Below, piece after piece: positions 7,186 through 13,833 of a stretch of 15,829 bases of DNA. Numbering within the stretch: the stretch's first letter is position 1; every line of letters begins with the position of its first letter. The notes under the pieces are model-generated. The model searched no databases, was not told where the DNA came from, and worked only from the letters and a program-made list of their open reading frames with translations. This DNA is from Acidimicrobiales bacterium (lineage in GTDB: Bacteria; Actinomycetota; Acidimicrobiia; Acidimicrobiales; SZUA-35), in NCBI GenBank assembly GCA_013003325.1, contig JABDJU010000190.1:1-15829 (forward strand), read 5' to 3'. Both the position numbers and the translations under genes were made by a program.

Positions 7186-8463
7186 CTAGCGCCCGATACC
7201 GATCACTTCAAAGTTGCGCCGCTTCAGGGTTGAGCGATCGAGAAGGTTACGGCCATCGACAACGGTACGGCCCCGCATCTGGTCGGCAAGCTGATCGAAG
7301 TCGACGAACTTGAACTCGGGCCATTCGGTGAGCACGACGAGCACGTCGGCGTTCTTGGCGGCCACGAGCGGGTCTGACTCGACGGTGACCAGCGGCAGTT
7401 GAGGAATCTCACTCGGGATCGCCGGGTCGAAGGCGACCACCTGAGCGCCGGATCCGCTGACCCGCTGCAGCACCTCGATGGCCGGTGACTCGCGCAGGTC
7501 GTCGGTTCCCGCTTTGAAGGTGAGGCCCCAAGCAGCGACCTTCTTTGACGACGGATCGGGGCCGAGCGCATCGATGACCTTCTGGGCGGTGCGTTGAAAC
7601 TGGGCCTCGTTGACATTGAGTACCTCGCGCAGCAGCGCGAAGTCGTAGTCGTAGTCATCGGCGATGCGAGCTAGCGCGGCAACGTCCTTGGGAAAGCAGC
7701 TGCCGCCCCATCCCGGGCCTGGTTTGAGGAACTCCTTGCCGATGCGGGTGTCGTAGCCCATTCCGAGGGTCACGTCGTTGACATCTGCACCGACGTGTTC
7801 ACACAGGGTGGCGATGGCGTTCACGAAACTCAGTTTGGTGGCCAGGAAGGCGTTGCTTGCGTACTTGATCGTCTCGGCCGAAACCGGGTCGGTCACCATG
7901 ATCGGAGCCCGAACCTTGCTGTACAGCGCCGCCACCCTGATCGCCGCTTCCTGATCACTGGAGCCGATCACCACACGGTCGGGGTGAAGGAAGTCCTGGA
8001 CCGCAGTTCCTTCCCGCAGAAACTCAGGGTTCGACACCACCCGAACGTCGGGCCGGTCGAGGTGCTTAGCCACCACCTCGGTCGATCCGACAGGGACGGT
8101 GGACTTGTTCACCACCACACTGTTGGCCGGCAGACTCGGGCCGATTTCGGCGGCCGCGGCCTCGAGAAACCGCAGATCGGCCCGTCCGTCGGAACCCTGG
8201 GGAGTGGGTACGCAAAGGTAGTGGAATTCAGCGTGCTCGCTGGCGTTGGTTGCACCTACGACAAAGCGGATCTTTCCGGCCGAGAGCGCTTCGGCCACAA
8301 CGCGGTCGAGCCCATCTTCGACGATCGGAATCTGCCCCTCCTTGAGGCGAGCAATCTTTTCCTCGTCGATATCGGCGCAGATTACGTCGTGGCCGAGATG
8401 GGCAAAACACGCGCCGGTCGTGAGTCCTACGTATCCGGTTCCAATAACGGCAATAGTTGCCAC
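7186..8463 (-). CDS. ugd: UDP-glucose 6-dehydrogenase
   Basis: A 425-residue NAD+-dependent enzyme oxidising UDP-glucose to UDP-glucuronate. Visible motifs are the nucleotide-binding GTGYVG (8-13), CVPTP (84-88) and NKSTVPVGST (119-128). SNPEFLREG (144-152) and the ETIKYASNAFLATK helix (197-210) follow. The catalytic Cys256 lies in GWGGSCFPKD (251-260), and the C-terminal segment is TFKAGTDDLRESP. All key residues are present and the length is normal. The start is GTG at 8463, with GGAG at 8473-8470 six bases upstream. A TAGCCT hexamer (minus strand, 8505-8500) is placed to act as a -10 about 30 nt further up, though no good -35 is seen. It is the first gene of the minus-strand glycan run and feeds the UDP-xylose synthase that follows after 2 bp. 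Confidence 0.95.
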   Translation of the reverse strand: MATIAVIGTGYVGLTTGACFAHLGHDVICADIDEEKIARLKEGQIPIVEDGLDRVVAEALSAGKIRFVVGATNASEHAEFHYLCVPTPQGSDGRADLRFLEAAAAEIGPSLPANSVVVNKSTVPVGSTEVVAKHLDRPDVRVVSNPEFLREGTAVQDFLHPDRVVIGSSDQEAAIRVAALYSKVRAPIMVTDPVSAETIKYASNAFLATKLSFVNAIATLCEHVGADVNDVTLGMGYDTRIGKEFLKPGPGWGGSCFPKDVAALARIADDYDYDFALLREVLNVNEAQFQRTAQKVIDALGPDPSSKKVAAWGLTFKAGTDDLRESPAIEVLQRVSGSGAQVVAFDPAIPSEIPQLPLVTVESDPLVAAKNADVLVVLTEWPEFKFVDFDQLADQMRGRTVVDGRNLLDRSTLKRRNFEVIGIGR

Positions 8464-8499
8464 GTCGTTCTCCGAGTTCCTGTTCCCGCCAACCTTTGC

Positions 8500-8505
8500 A
8501 GGCTA
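8500..8505 (-). promoter_or_regulatory. Candidate -10 element for the ugd-led glycan operon
   Basis: TAGCCT on the minus strand fits the actinobacterial TANNNT -10 pattern. It would place a transcription start near 8493, leaving a leader of about 30 nt that contains the GGAG ribosome binding site for the GTG at 8463. No convincing -35 is found 16-19 nt upstream, so this is a tentative call supported mainly by the spacing and by the preceding candidate terminator. Confidence 0.25.
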
Positions 8506-8550
8506 GCGACATCAACCTGAACGACCGAAGTGGGTGGACTTACCCGACAA

Positions 8551-8580
8551 AAGCGGGCTAGCCGGGCTTCGGACGCCCGT
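8551..8580 (-). terminator. Candidate intrinsic terminator after the LytR-CpsA-Psr gene
   Basis: Read on the minus strand, CGGGC (8579-8575) can pair with either of two following GCCCG copies (8567-8563 or 8558-8554). The second pairing ends one base before a CTTTTG run. It begins about 9 bp after the LCP stop codon. The stem is short and the alternative pairing leaves a long loop, so strength is uncertain. If real, it separates the thiamine kinase-LCP pair from the ugd operon. Confidence 0.35.
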
Positions 8581-8588
8581 TTGATGTC

Positions 8589-10070
8589 TTATCGGCCACA
8601 AGTGGCTTCAGTTGACCGCAATTCATCGAGGCCCGGATCGTCGGAGCGACGCCCGGAGTCGTCGACCACGATCGCTTGACCGTCGGCATCGACCGATTCG
8701 GGTTCTGATCCTGGTTCGCCCAAGGCGACCACGACCGTACGCCCGGGTAGATCGGGGTCTTCGACCACTGAGACAACCCCGGAAACGTGAGCGGCGACGA
8801 CCGCGGCGACCTCGGCGGCGCTGGGACCATGGCGTAGTTGGATCCCCGGGGTCTCCACCGATCCGATCTCGGTGCCTACCTCACCGAATCCCTTGATCAA
8901 CAGGCTCTCAGCCAGATCGGCCGCCTCCTCAGTGCGGGATGCAACATGGTGGATCTCAGGCCGGATGGTTCGGGCATCGGTGATTCGAGCGCCGCGAAAC
9001 AGTTCCAGCACCGGTGCGGCATTGCGCTGGTCCACGAACAGCACGCTGGCCGAGCCGACCCAACCGAATTCGGCTGGCAGGCTGTAGGCGAGCAGGCTGT
9101 CGCTGTCGAACTCGCGGAACGCGTTGCCGATGTCGAGCAGTAGGGCGGGCGTCAGTTCTTGGTCCAAGGTGACGTGCTCGACGGCGGCATCAACCAGGCC
9201 GTCGAAGACGAAGGGGTTCCGCGAGCCTGACGCGATCGCCTGCGCCGCCACTTGACGGAGGAAGTCCTGCTGCCGTCTGATGCGGTTGAGGTCGCTGGCC
9301 TCGGCCAGACCGCCCTCCCAGATGCCATCGTCATTCATGGTCTGGTAGTACCTCGAGCGCACGTAAGCCAGCGCGGTCGGTCCATCGAGGGCTTGGCAGC
9401 CTCGCTCGGGCATGAGGAAACCGGTCTGGGAGGAGTTGGTTCGGGCATTCCAGTCGCGGGCTGGTCGATCGAACCACACCTCGACCTCGCCGAGAGCATC
9501 AACCAGCCCCTGAAACCCTGCGAAATCGACATTCACATAGTGGTGGATCGGGATCCCGAAGCTCTCCTCGATCGTGTCGATCAACATGGCCGGTCCGCCG
9601 ACCGCAAAGGCGCTGTTGATCTTGGCCTCCCGGTCGCGACCGGCGATCGGCAGCCACAGGTCGCGGGGAATGGAGAGCAACGCCGCCGTACCGTCGCGCT
9701 CATCGATGTGGGCGACGATGATCACATCGCCGTTGCGCTCTCCCTGCCGGCCCTCCTGAATCGGGCTGTCGGGGTCGAGTGAGGCCGATGAGTCGGATCC
9801 GACGAGGAGTACGTTCAGCACCCTCTCGCCCCGGGGATTCCCGTCTTCGACCGGAGTGAGCGATCCGGTGAGCTCAACCCGCTCAATACGTTCGATTCTC
9901 CCGTAGCTGTTCTTGATCACGTACGCCGACAGCAGGGCTAATCCGATTCCGGCCACGTTCAGCAGCAGCAGCAGACGCTGGGGCCAACTGCGCCTCGCCG
10001 CCCGCTTCGCAGCCCGCCTCTCCCGCCGACTCGGACGGTCGGGCGAGATGCCCGCCGACTGCTCAGACAC
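8589..10070 (-). CDS. LytR-CpsA-Psr (LCP) family glycan phosphotransferase with LytR_C-like tail
   Basis: LCP enzymes move lipid-linked glycans onto peptidoglycan (wall polysaccharide, teichoic acid or arabinogalactan) on the outer membrane face. This 493-residue protein has a basic cytoplasmic N-terminus (residues 14-28 rich in Arg/Lys) and one membrane segment (about 31-52), giving an N-in, C-out topology. The LCP domain follows, with RNGDVIIVAHI (112-122), SIPRD (133-137, metal/pyrophosphate-binding Arg-Asp) and KINSAF (150-155). Further on are VDFAGFQGLVDALG, the ALAYVRSRY motif (233-241) and DLNRIRRQQDFL (260-271). Residues of about 400-450 resemble the LytR C-terminal domain, and the tail is acidic. 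The start is GTG 10070, overlapping the thiamine kinase gene by 8 bp. Its position beside the glycan genes suggests that it anchors their product, which is inference. Confidence 0.93.
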   Translation of the reverse strand: MSEQSAGISPDRPSRRERRAAKRAARRSWPQRLLLLLNVAGIGLALLSAYVIKNSYGRIERIERVELTGSLTPVEDGNPRGERVLNVLLVGSDSSASLDPDSPIQEGRQGERNGDVIIVAHIDERDGTAALLSIPRDLWLPIAGRDREAKINSAFAVGGPAMLIDTIEESFGIPIHHYVNVDFAGFQGLVDALGEVEVWFDRPARDWNARTNSSQTGFLMPERGCQALDGPTALAYVRSRYYQTMNDDGIWEGGLAEASDLNRIRRQQDFLRQVAAQAIASGSRNPFVFDGLVDAAVEHVTLDQELTPALLLDIGNAFREFDSDSLLAYSLPAEFGWVGSASVLFVDQRNAAPVLELFRGARITDARTIRPEIHHVASRTEEAADLAESLLIKGFGEVGTEIGSVETPGIQLRHGPSAAEVAAVVAAHVSGVVSVVEDPDLPGRTVVVALGEPGSEPESVDADGQAIVVDDSGRRSDDPGLDELRSTEATCGR

Positions 10071-10752
10071 TGCTCAGCCGTCCCATGCCGGGCTGGAGGG
10101 TGAGCACCACGCCGGAGGTGACATCGATCGATGCGGGAGAACGTGTGATCACGTTGCTCAGCCCACGGGCGCTGGTGGGGCTCAGTTCCTCACCCTCGAG
10201 ACCGAACAGGAGGCCATCTGTGCTCACCGTCGCCGGACCGCCGACCGCCAGCAGCGATACGACCGAACCGAGTTCACCTTCGAGCCCACGCTCACCTCGG
10301 ACGACGGTGATCCAGCAGCCATCGGCCTCACCAAACACCGGGGCCGCCTGCCATCTCTCATCGCACAGCACCATCAGGTTGAGTAGGGCATGATCGGGAC
10401 GACCGCCGCCGAGCCCCAGCACGTACATCGCAGCAGGACCCTTCTCCAGCGAGGCCTCCATGGCCAATTCGAGGTCGCTCTGGTCCTTGTGGGGCGGATG
10501 CGGATGGATCTCGGCTCCGGTGCGGTGCAGCCAGCTCTGGGTGGCCTCGCTCGCCGAGTCGAAGTCGCCGACAGCCAGATCGACACGCAGACCCAACTTC
10601 CGAGCATGGTCGGCGCCGCTGTCGGCGGCGACCACGCAGATCGGTGCCTTGAGGTCGTCGATCGCCGACCGGTAGATCTCCGAGGTTGGGGCGGTCCCGC
10701 CGACGAAGACCACGCACACCCCTCGGCGGCTCGGAGATGTGTCCTGGGCCAT
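10063..10752 (-). CDS. thiN: Thiamine diphosphokinase (thiamine pyrophosphokinase) family protein
   Basis: This family transfers pyrophosphate from ATP to thiamine, giving thiamine diphosphate. The 229-residue protein shows the family's main motifs: AADSGADHARKLGL (42-55), VGDFDS (61-66, acidic metal site), KDQSDLELA (89-97) and GLGGGRPDHALLNL (113-126). The C-terminal ~80 residues form the beta-rich substrate domain, with SNVIT near the end. The length is normal. It starts at ATG 10752 and its TGA overlaps the LCP gene start by 8 bp, so the two are translationally coupled. A near-leaderless promoter candidate lies just upstream. Corynebacterial SteA-type envelope proteins also carry a TPK-like domain, but they are longer and have membrane segments absent here, so a true kinase is the better call. 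Confidence 0.85.
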   Translation of the reverse strand: MAQDTSPSRRGVCVVFVGGTAPTSEIYRSAIDDLKAPICVVAADSGADHARKLGLRVDLAVGDFDSASEATQSWLHRTGAEIHPHPPHKDQSDLELAMEASLEKGPAAMYVLGLGGGRPDHALLNLMVLCDERWQAAPVFGEADGCWITVVRGERGLEGELGSVVSLLAVGGPATVSTDGLLFGLEGEELSPTSARGLSNVITRSPASIDVTSGVVLTLQPGMGRLSSV

Positions 10753-10761
10753 AGGGGTTCC

Positions 10762-10790
10762 AGGGTAGGCGGCACTCGGTTCGGCTCGAA
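10762..10790 (-). promoter_or_regulatory. Candidate promoter of the thiN-LCP pair
   Basis: On the minus strand TACCCT (10767-10762) fits the TANNNT -10 pattern and lies 17 bp downstream of TTCGAG (10790-10785). Transcription would begin only 2-3 nt before the ATG at 10752, giving an essentially leaderless message, which agrees with the absence of a Shine-Dalgarno site. The -35 match is poor. Confidence 0.35.
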
Positions 10791-10842
10791 CTCACGCCAA
10801 CCGCTCTGTCAGTTCGTCTTCAGCTTCGATGAGGGTGCTCGG

Positions 10843-10848
10843 TAGTGT
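10843..10848 (+). promoter_or_regulatory. Candidate -10 for a leaderless acyl-CoA dehydrogenase mRNA
   Basis: TAGTGT fits TANNNT and ends 6 nt before the A of the ATG at 10855, the spacing expected when transcription starts on the start codon itself. No AGGAG-like sequence precedes the ATG. A TTCAGC at 10819-10824, 18 bp upstream, is a weak -35. Confidence 0.4.
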
Positions 10849-10854
10849 GGTCAC

Positions 10855-12006
10855 ATGCTCAGCCGCACGCTTTTCGACGACGATCACGAACAGTTTCGCC
10901 ACAGCGTTCGGGCCTTCGTCGAAACCGAGATCGTTCCCTATGCCGACGAATGGGAAGCTCGTGGCAACGTGGACCTCTCGATGTTCCGCAAAGCCGGCGA
11001 GATGGGGTTTCTCGGTATCGAGGTCGACGAACGGTACGGCGGCGGCGGGGTGGACGACTGGCGGTTCAACGTGGTGCTCAACGAGGAAGTGTTGCGGGCT
11101 GGGGTGATGGCAAGCGGAATGTGCATCACCCTCCACAACGACATCTGCCTGCCGTACTTCCTGGAGATGACCGACGACGATCAGAAAGCCCGGTGGTTGC
11201 CGGGGATCTGTTCGGGCGAATCGATGACCGCGATCGCGATGACCGAACCGGGAACGGGATCGGATCTGGCCGGGATCGCCACGACTGCGGTTCGTGACGG
11301 CGACACGTACGTTCTCAACGGGTCCAAGACCTTCATCACCAACGGGATCAACTCCTCCCTGGTGATCGTCGCCGCCAAGACCGACCCGTCACAGAAGCAC
11401 CGCGGCATGAGCCTGCTGGTGGTCGAGGAAGGGATGGATGGCTTCACGCGAGGCCGTAATCTCGACAAGATCGGGATGCACGCCCAGGACACCGCCGAGC
11501 TTTTCTTCTCCGACGTCCGGGTGCCGGCGGAGAACCTTCTGGGCAACGAAGGCGAAGGCTTTTTCGGACTGGTGAAGAATCTCCCCCGGGAGCGGCTCAG
11601 CCTGTCTATCAGCGCGGTCGCCCATGCCAAGGCTGCCTACGACCTGACGGTCGAGTACGTGAAACAGCGGTCCGCCTTCGGCCGGCCCATCGGTTCATTC
11701 CAGAACTCCAAGTTCGAGTTGGCAGAGATGAAGACCGAACTCGACATCGCCCAGGTGTTCATCGATCGCCAGACCGAGGCCTACCTCGCCGGCGAACTCA
11801 CCGCCGAGGACGCCGCCGAAGCCAAGTGGTGGACGACCGAGCTCGAGTGTCGGGTGATGGATCGATGCCTGCAGCTGCACGGCGGCTACGGCTACATGGA
11901 GGAGTACCCGATCGCCCGGGCGTGGCGCGATGCTCGGGTGCAGAAGATCTACGGCGGCACGAACGAGATCATGAAGGAGATCATCGGGCGTCAGATCGTC
12001 GGCTGA
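10855..12006 (+). CDS. Acyl-CoA dehydrogenase (FAD-dependent, LCAD/IVD-type active site)
   Basis: A 383-residue FAD enzyme that introduces the alpha-beta double bond in an acyl-CoA and passes electrons to electron-transfer flavoprotein. The N-terminal helical domain is followed by the AMTEPGTGSD flavin/substrate motif (about 127-136), LNGSKTFITNG and the KIGMHAQDTAELFF segment. The C-terminal signature is HGGYGYMEEYPIARAWRD, then YGGTNEIMKEIIGR. The residue before GT is Gly, not the Glu used in medium/short-chain enzymes. A Glu is instead present at 246 in LPRERL, the place of the base in long-chain and isovaleryl-CoA dehydrogenases. Branched or long-chain substrates are therefore likelier. 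The gene is monocistronic, divergent from thiN across 102 bp, and probably leaderless. Its stop lies 13 bp from the convergent anti-sigma gene end. Confidence 0.95.
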   Translation: MLSRTLFDDDHEQFRHSVRAFVETEIVPYADEWEARGNVDLSMFRKAGEMGFLGIEVDERYGGGGVDDWRFNVVLNEEVLRAGVMASGMCITLHNDICLPYFLEMTDDDQKARWLPGICSGESMTAIAMTEPGTGSDLAGIATTAVRDGDTYVLNGSKTFITNGINSSLVIVAAKTDPSQKHRGMSLLVVEEGMDGFTRGRNLDKIGMHAQDTAELFFSDVRVPAENLLGNEGEGFFGLVKNLPRERLSLSISAVAHAKAAYDLTVEYVKQRSAFGRPIGSFQNSKFELAEMKTELDIAQVFIDRQTEAYLAGELTAEDAAEAKWWTTELECRVMDRCLQLHGGYGYMEEYPIARAWRDARVQKIYGGTNEIMKEIIGRQIVG

Positions 12007-12019
12007 GCCCGCACCCCGA

Positions 12020-12640
12020 TCAACCGGGAGCGAGCCGCGCCACCCACGAACCGAGCCGGGCTCGGCCGCCTGAGATCTCCCACACCAACCCGACGCCGAA
12101 CAGCTCCAAGAAATGGCTGGCTTCGGCCAGGCCGGTGGCCGAGCCCCGAATCGTGTCGATGGCCCCGGTGAGAATGATCAACCCGCCCAGAGCGGTGGTG
12201 AAAGGCACGAGACCGATCGCCCGCTCCGGCCGCCACCCAGCGAAGGCAAATCCGAAGGCGAGCGCCGCGGCAAAGGCGCCGACATGACGACCGCTGTGAT
12301 CGCTGGCGCCGAGTTCGGTACCGAATATAGAACTGCCGAACAACACCCCGGGGATCGCCAGTAGCAGCAGCGTGATCCCGGTAGCGCCGAGGAGCACCCG
12401 CTTCCATTCCCCGGCTCCCAGGTTTGGAGCACCGGCCCGGGCTAGCACCAGAGGTGCGAGATCGAGCGGTTCGTGGCGGACCGGCCGGAAAGCCATCGTT
12501 CGCTTGAGGTAGTGGCTCTGCGCTTCGAACTCAGCACACGCCGGACAGCCGCGCTGGTGGGCCTCGACGGCGGCGGGATCGTCGACCGGTTCGCCATCGA
12601 TTCGGGCCGAGATCCATGATCGTGCCTCTGAACAGTCCAT
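12020..12640 (-). CDS. Zinc-finger anti-sigma factor with multi-pass membrane C-terminus
   Basis: The 206-residue protein begins MDCSEARSWISARIDGE and continues to EAHQRGCPAC. Its H-x3-C-x2-C arrangement (about His29, Cys33, Cys36) is that of the zf-HC2/ZAS anti-sigma domain that clamps an ECF sigma factor. From about residue 83 it carries three or four hydrophobic segments: one after EWKR, one starting HVGAFAAALAFGF, one in IGLVPFTTALGG and a weaker one in HFLELFGVGLVW. It would hold the sigma factor at the membrane until a signal releases it. ATG at 12640 opens the zinc-finger motif directly; an open frame extends further upstream but overlaps the sigma gene and lacks family resemblance. 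It is divergent from the sigma gene, whereas most such pairs are co-directional. No strong ribosome binding site is seen. Confidence 0.85.
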   Translation of the reverse strand: MDCSEARSWISARIDGEPVDDPAAVEAHQRGCPACAEFEAQSHYLKRTMAFRPVRHEPLDLAPLVLARAGAPNLGAGEWKRVLLGATGITLLLLAIPGVLFGSSIFGTELGASDHSGRHVGAFAAALAFGFAFAGWRPERAIGLVPFTTALGGLIILTGAIDTIRGSATGLAEASHFLELFGVGLVWEISGGRARLGSWVARLAPG

Positions 12641-12784
12641 GTAACGTTTGTCGCTCGACCGTGCCAGCTGGTTCCCCGCGCTGGCATCATTGGGCCCATC
12701 AACGATTGGACCGCACTCGCCCTTCAGGCCCGAGATGGTGATCAACTTGCGGCCGAGGCATTCATCCGAGCATCTCAACAGGCC
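12632..12784 (+). other. In-frame N-terminal extension of the sigma factor without a canonical start codon
   Basis: The sigma factor frame stays open upstream of GTG 12785 back to a TGA at 12629. Codons from about 12698 encode INDWTALALQARDGDQLAAE and then FIRASQQA, which looks like the normal start and region 2.1 of ECF sigma factors. No ATG, GTG or TTG occurs in frame here. Possible starts are ATC at 12698 or 12686, ATT at 12689 or CTG at 12668. Either a rare start codon is used, or the sequence has an error, or the protein is truly short. Confidence 0.6.
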
Positions 12785-13237
12785 GTGCTCGACGTCTGTC
12801 GCCATCTCGGCGATCCGGACAACGCCGACGACCTCGCCCAAGAGGTCTACGTGCGGGCGCTCCGGTCATTGCCGAGGTTTCGCAACGACGGCTCGGCCCG
12901 AGCGTGGCTGATGACGATCGCTCGCAACACCTGTGCCGATGCGGTGCGATCACGGAGCCGGAGACGGCTGCGGATCAGCCCGGCCGAGCTGCCCGATCCC
13001 GGAGTTCCCGACCGCAGTGGAACGGTCGACAACGATCTGCTGTTGGCGGCCCTGAGTCCAGAACGTCGGGAAGCGATGGTGCTCACCCAACTGGTCGGCT
13101 TGTCCTACGCCGACGCCGCTCGGGTGATCGGAGTTCCAATCGGTACGGTCCGTTCGCGGGTGGCACGAGCCCGAGGCGACCTGCTCGAAGCGCTACGGGA
13201 ACCGGACAACGGCGAGGTCTCAGCCGACGGCGGCTAA
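12785..13237 (+). CDS. ECF-type RNA polymerase sigma factor (sigma-70 family)
   Basis: The coordinates start at the first canonical start codon, GTG 12785 (150 residues), but the real protein probably begins near 12698 (see the extension at 12632-12784). Region 2 is seen in HLGDPDNADDLAQEVYVRALRSLPRF (regions 2.1-2.2, which bind core polymerase) and SARAWLMTIARNTCADAVRSR (2.3-2.4, -10 recognition). Region 4 is LTQLVGLSYADAARVIGVPIGTVRSRVARARGDL, the helix-turn-helix for -35 recognition. There is no region 1 or 3, so it belongs to group IV. The HLGDP-x-NADDL stretch resembles actinobacterial SigC/SigL-like factors. It is divergent from the zinc-finger membrane anti-sigma gene, its likely inhibitor. 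It ends 11 bp from the convergent RDD gene. Confidence 0.88.
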   Translation: MLDVCRHLGDPDNADDLAQEVYVRALRSLPRFRNDGSARAWLMTIARNTCADAVRSRSRRRLRISPAELPDPGVPDRSGTVDNDLLLAALSPERREAMVLTQLVGLSYADAARVIGVPIGTVRSRVARARGDLLEALREPDNGEVSADGG

Positions 13238-13248
13238 AGGTCCGGCTC

Positions 13249-13812
13249 CTAGTTCGGGGCCTGGTACACGTTGGCGTCGATGATCTTGTCGGCCAGCCGC
13301 TGATTGTCGGCATCGAAGAAGATCCACAGCGTGTTCAGCAGCAGGAAGTTGTCGATGATCCCGCCGAGAAACCACCGGAGGAACGCTTTGCCAGCACCGA
13401 CGGGTCGTCCCTGGTAGTCGAGAAGGGCGATCCCCTGTTGCTGTTTGCCGATCGACTGTCCCGTGCTTCCCTGACGCAGGACCAGGTTCCACACGTAGAA
13501 CCCAAAGACCGCCAGCCACCAGAGCAACAGGATCAACACCGCCGGTGCGGCGCTGGCGCTCCGGGCCACGAGCACCAGCACCAGCAGTAGCGGGAGCGAA
13601 ACAAGCGTTGGAATCACGTTGTCGATGATGAAGGCGAGAAGTCTGGACCCAAGCGGAGCGGGCGTCAGACCCGAGAGCGCCCCGGGGCTGTGGCCGACGA
13701 CGAGTTGGGGACCGCCCTGCCATTGAGCTCCATCCCAGTATCGGTGGGTGCCGGGCGGGTCTCCGGCCGCGTGGTACCAGCCGGGAGGGGTCGCAGAACC
13801 GGTGTCGGTCAC
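13249..13812 (-). CDS. DUF2510-RDD family membrane protein (downstream copy)
   Basis: This 187-residue protein has an N-terminal DUF2510-type Trp/Gly-rich module, PPGWYHAAGDPPGTHRYWDG (9-28), and then QW. An RDD membrane domain follows, beginning GSRLLAFIIDN with the characteristic Arg and Asp. Membrane segments lie at roughly 60-82 and 88-112, followed by GQSIGKQQQGIALLD and a last hydrophobic stretch ending in FFDADNQRLADKI. RDD proteins are small polytopic proteins, mostly of unknown or transport-related role; DUF2510 usually sits on the cytoplasmic side in actinobacterial membrane proteins. The start is GTG 13812 with a weak ribosome binding site, 21 bp after the stop of its paralogue, so it is probably expressed from the same promoter. 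No specific function can be assigned. Confidence 0.85.
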   Translation of the reverse strand: MTDTGSATPPGWYHAAGDPPGTHRYWDGAQWQGGPQLVVGHSPGALSGLTPAPLGSRLLAFIIDNVIPTLVSLPLLLVLVLVARSASAAPAVLILLLWWLAVFGFYVWNLVLRQGSTGQSIGKQQQGIALLDYQGRPVGAGKAFLRWFLGGIIDNFLLLNTLWIFFDADNQRLADKIIDANVYQAPN

Positions 13813-13833
13813 GGGTCGGGGCCGGTGAAGGGC

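Noticed and set aside
10753..10854. TPP riboswitch ahead of the thiamine kinase-like gene
   Set aside because: The candidate promoter leaves almost no leader, and I see no thi-box-like CTGAGA or ACCTGA pairing elements in the right order.
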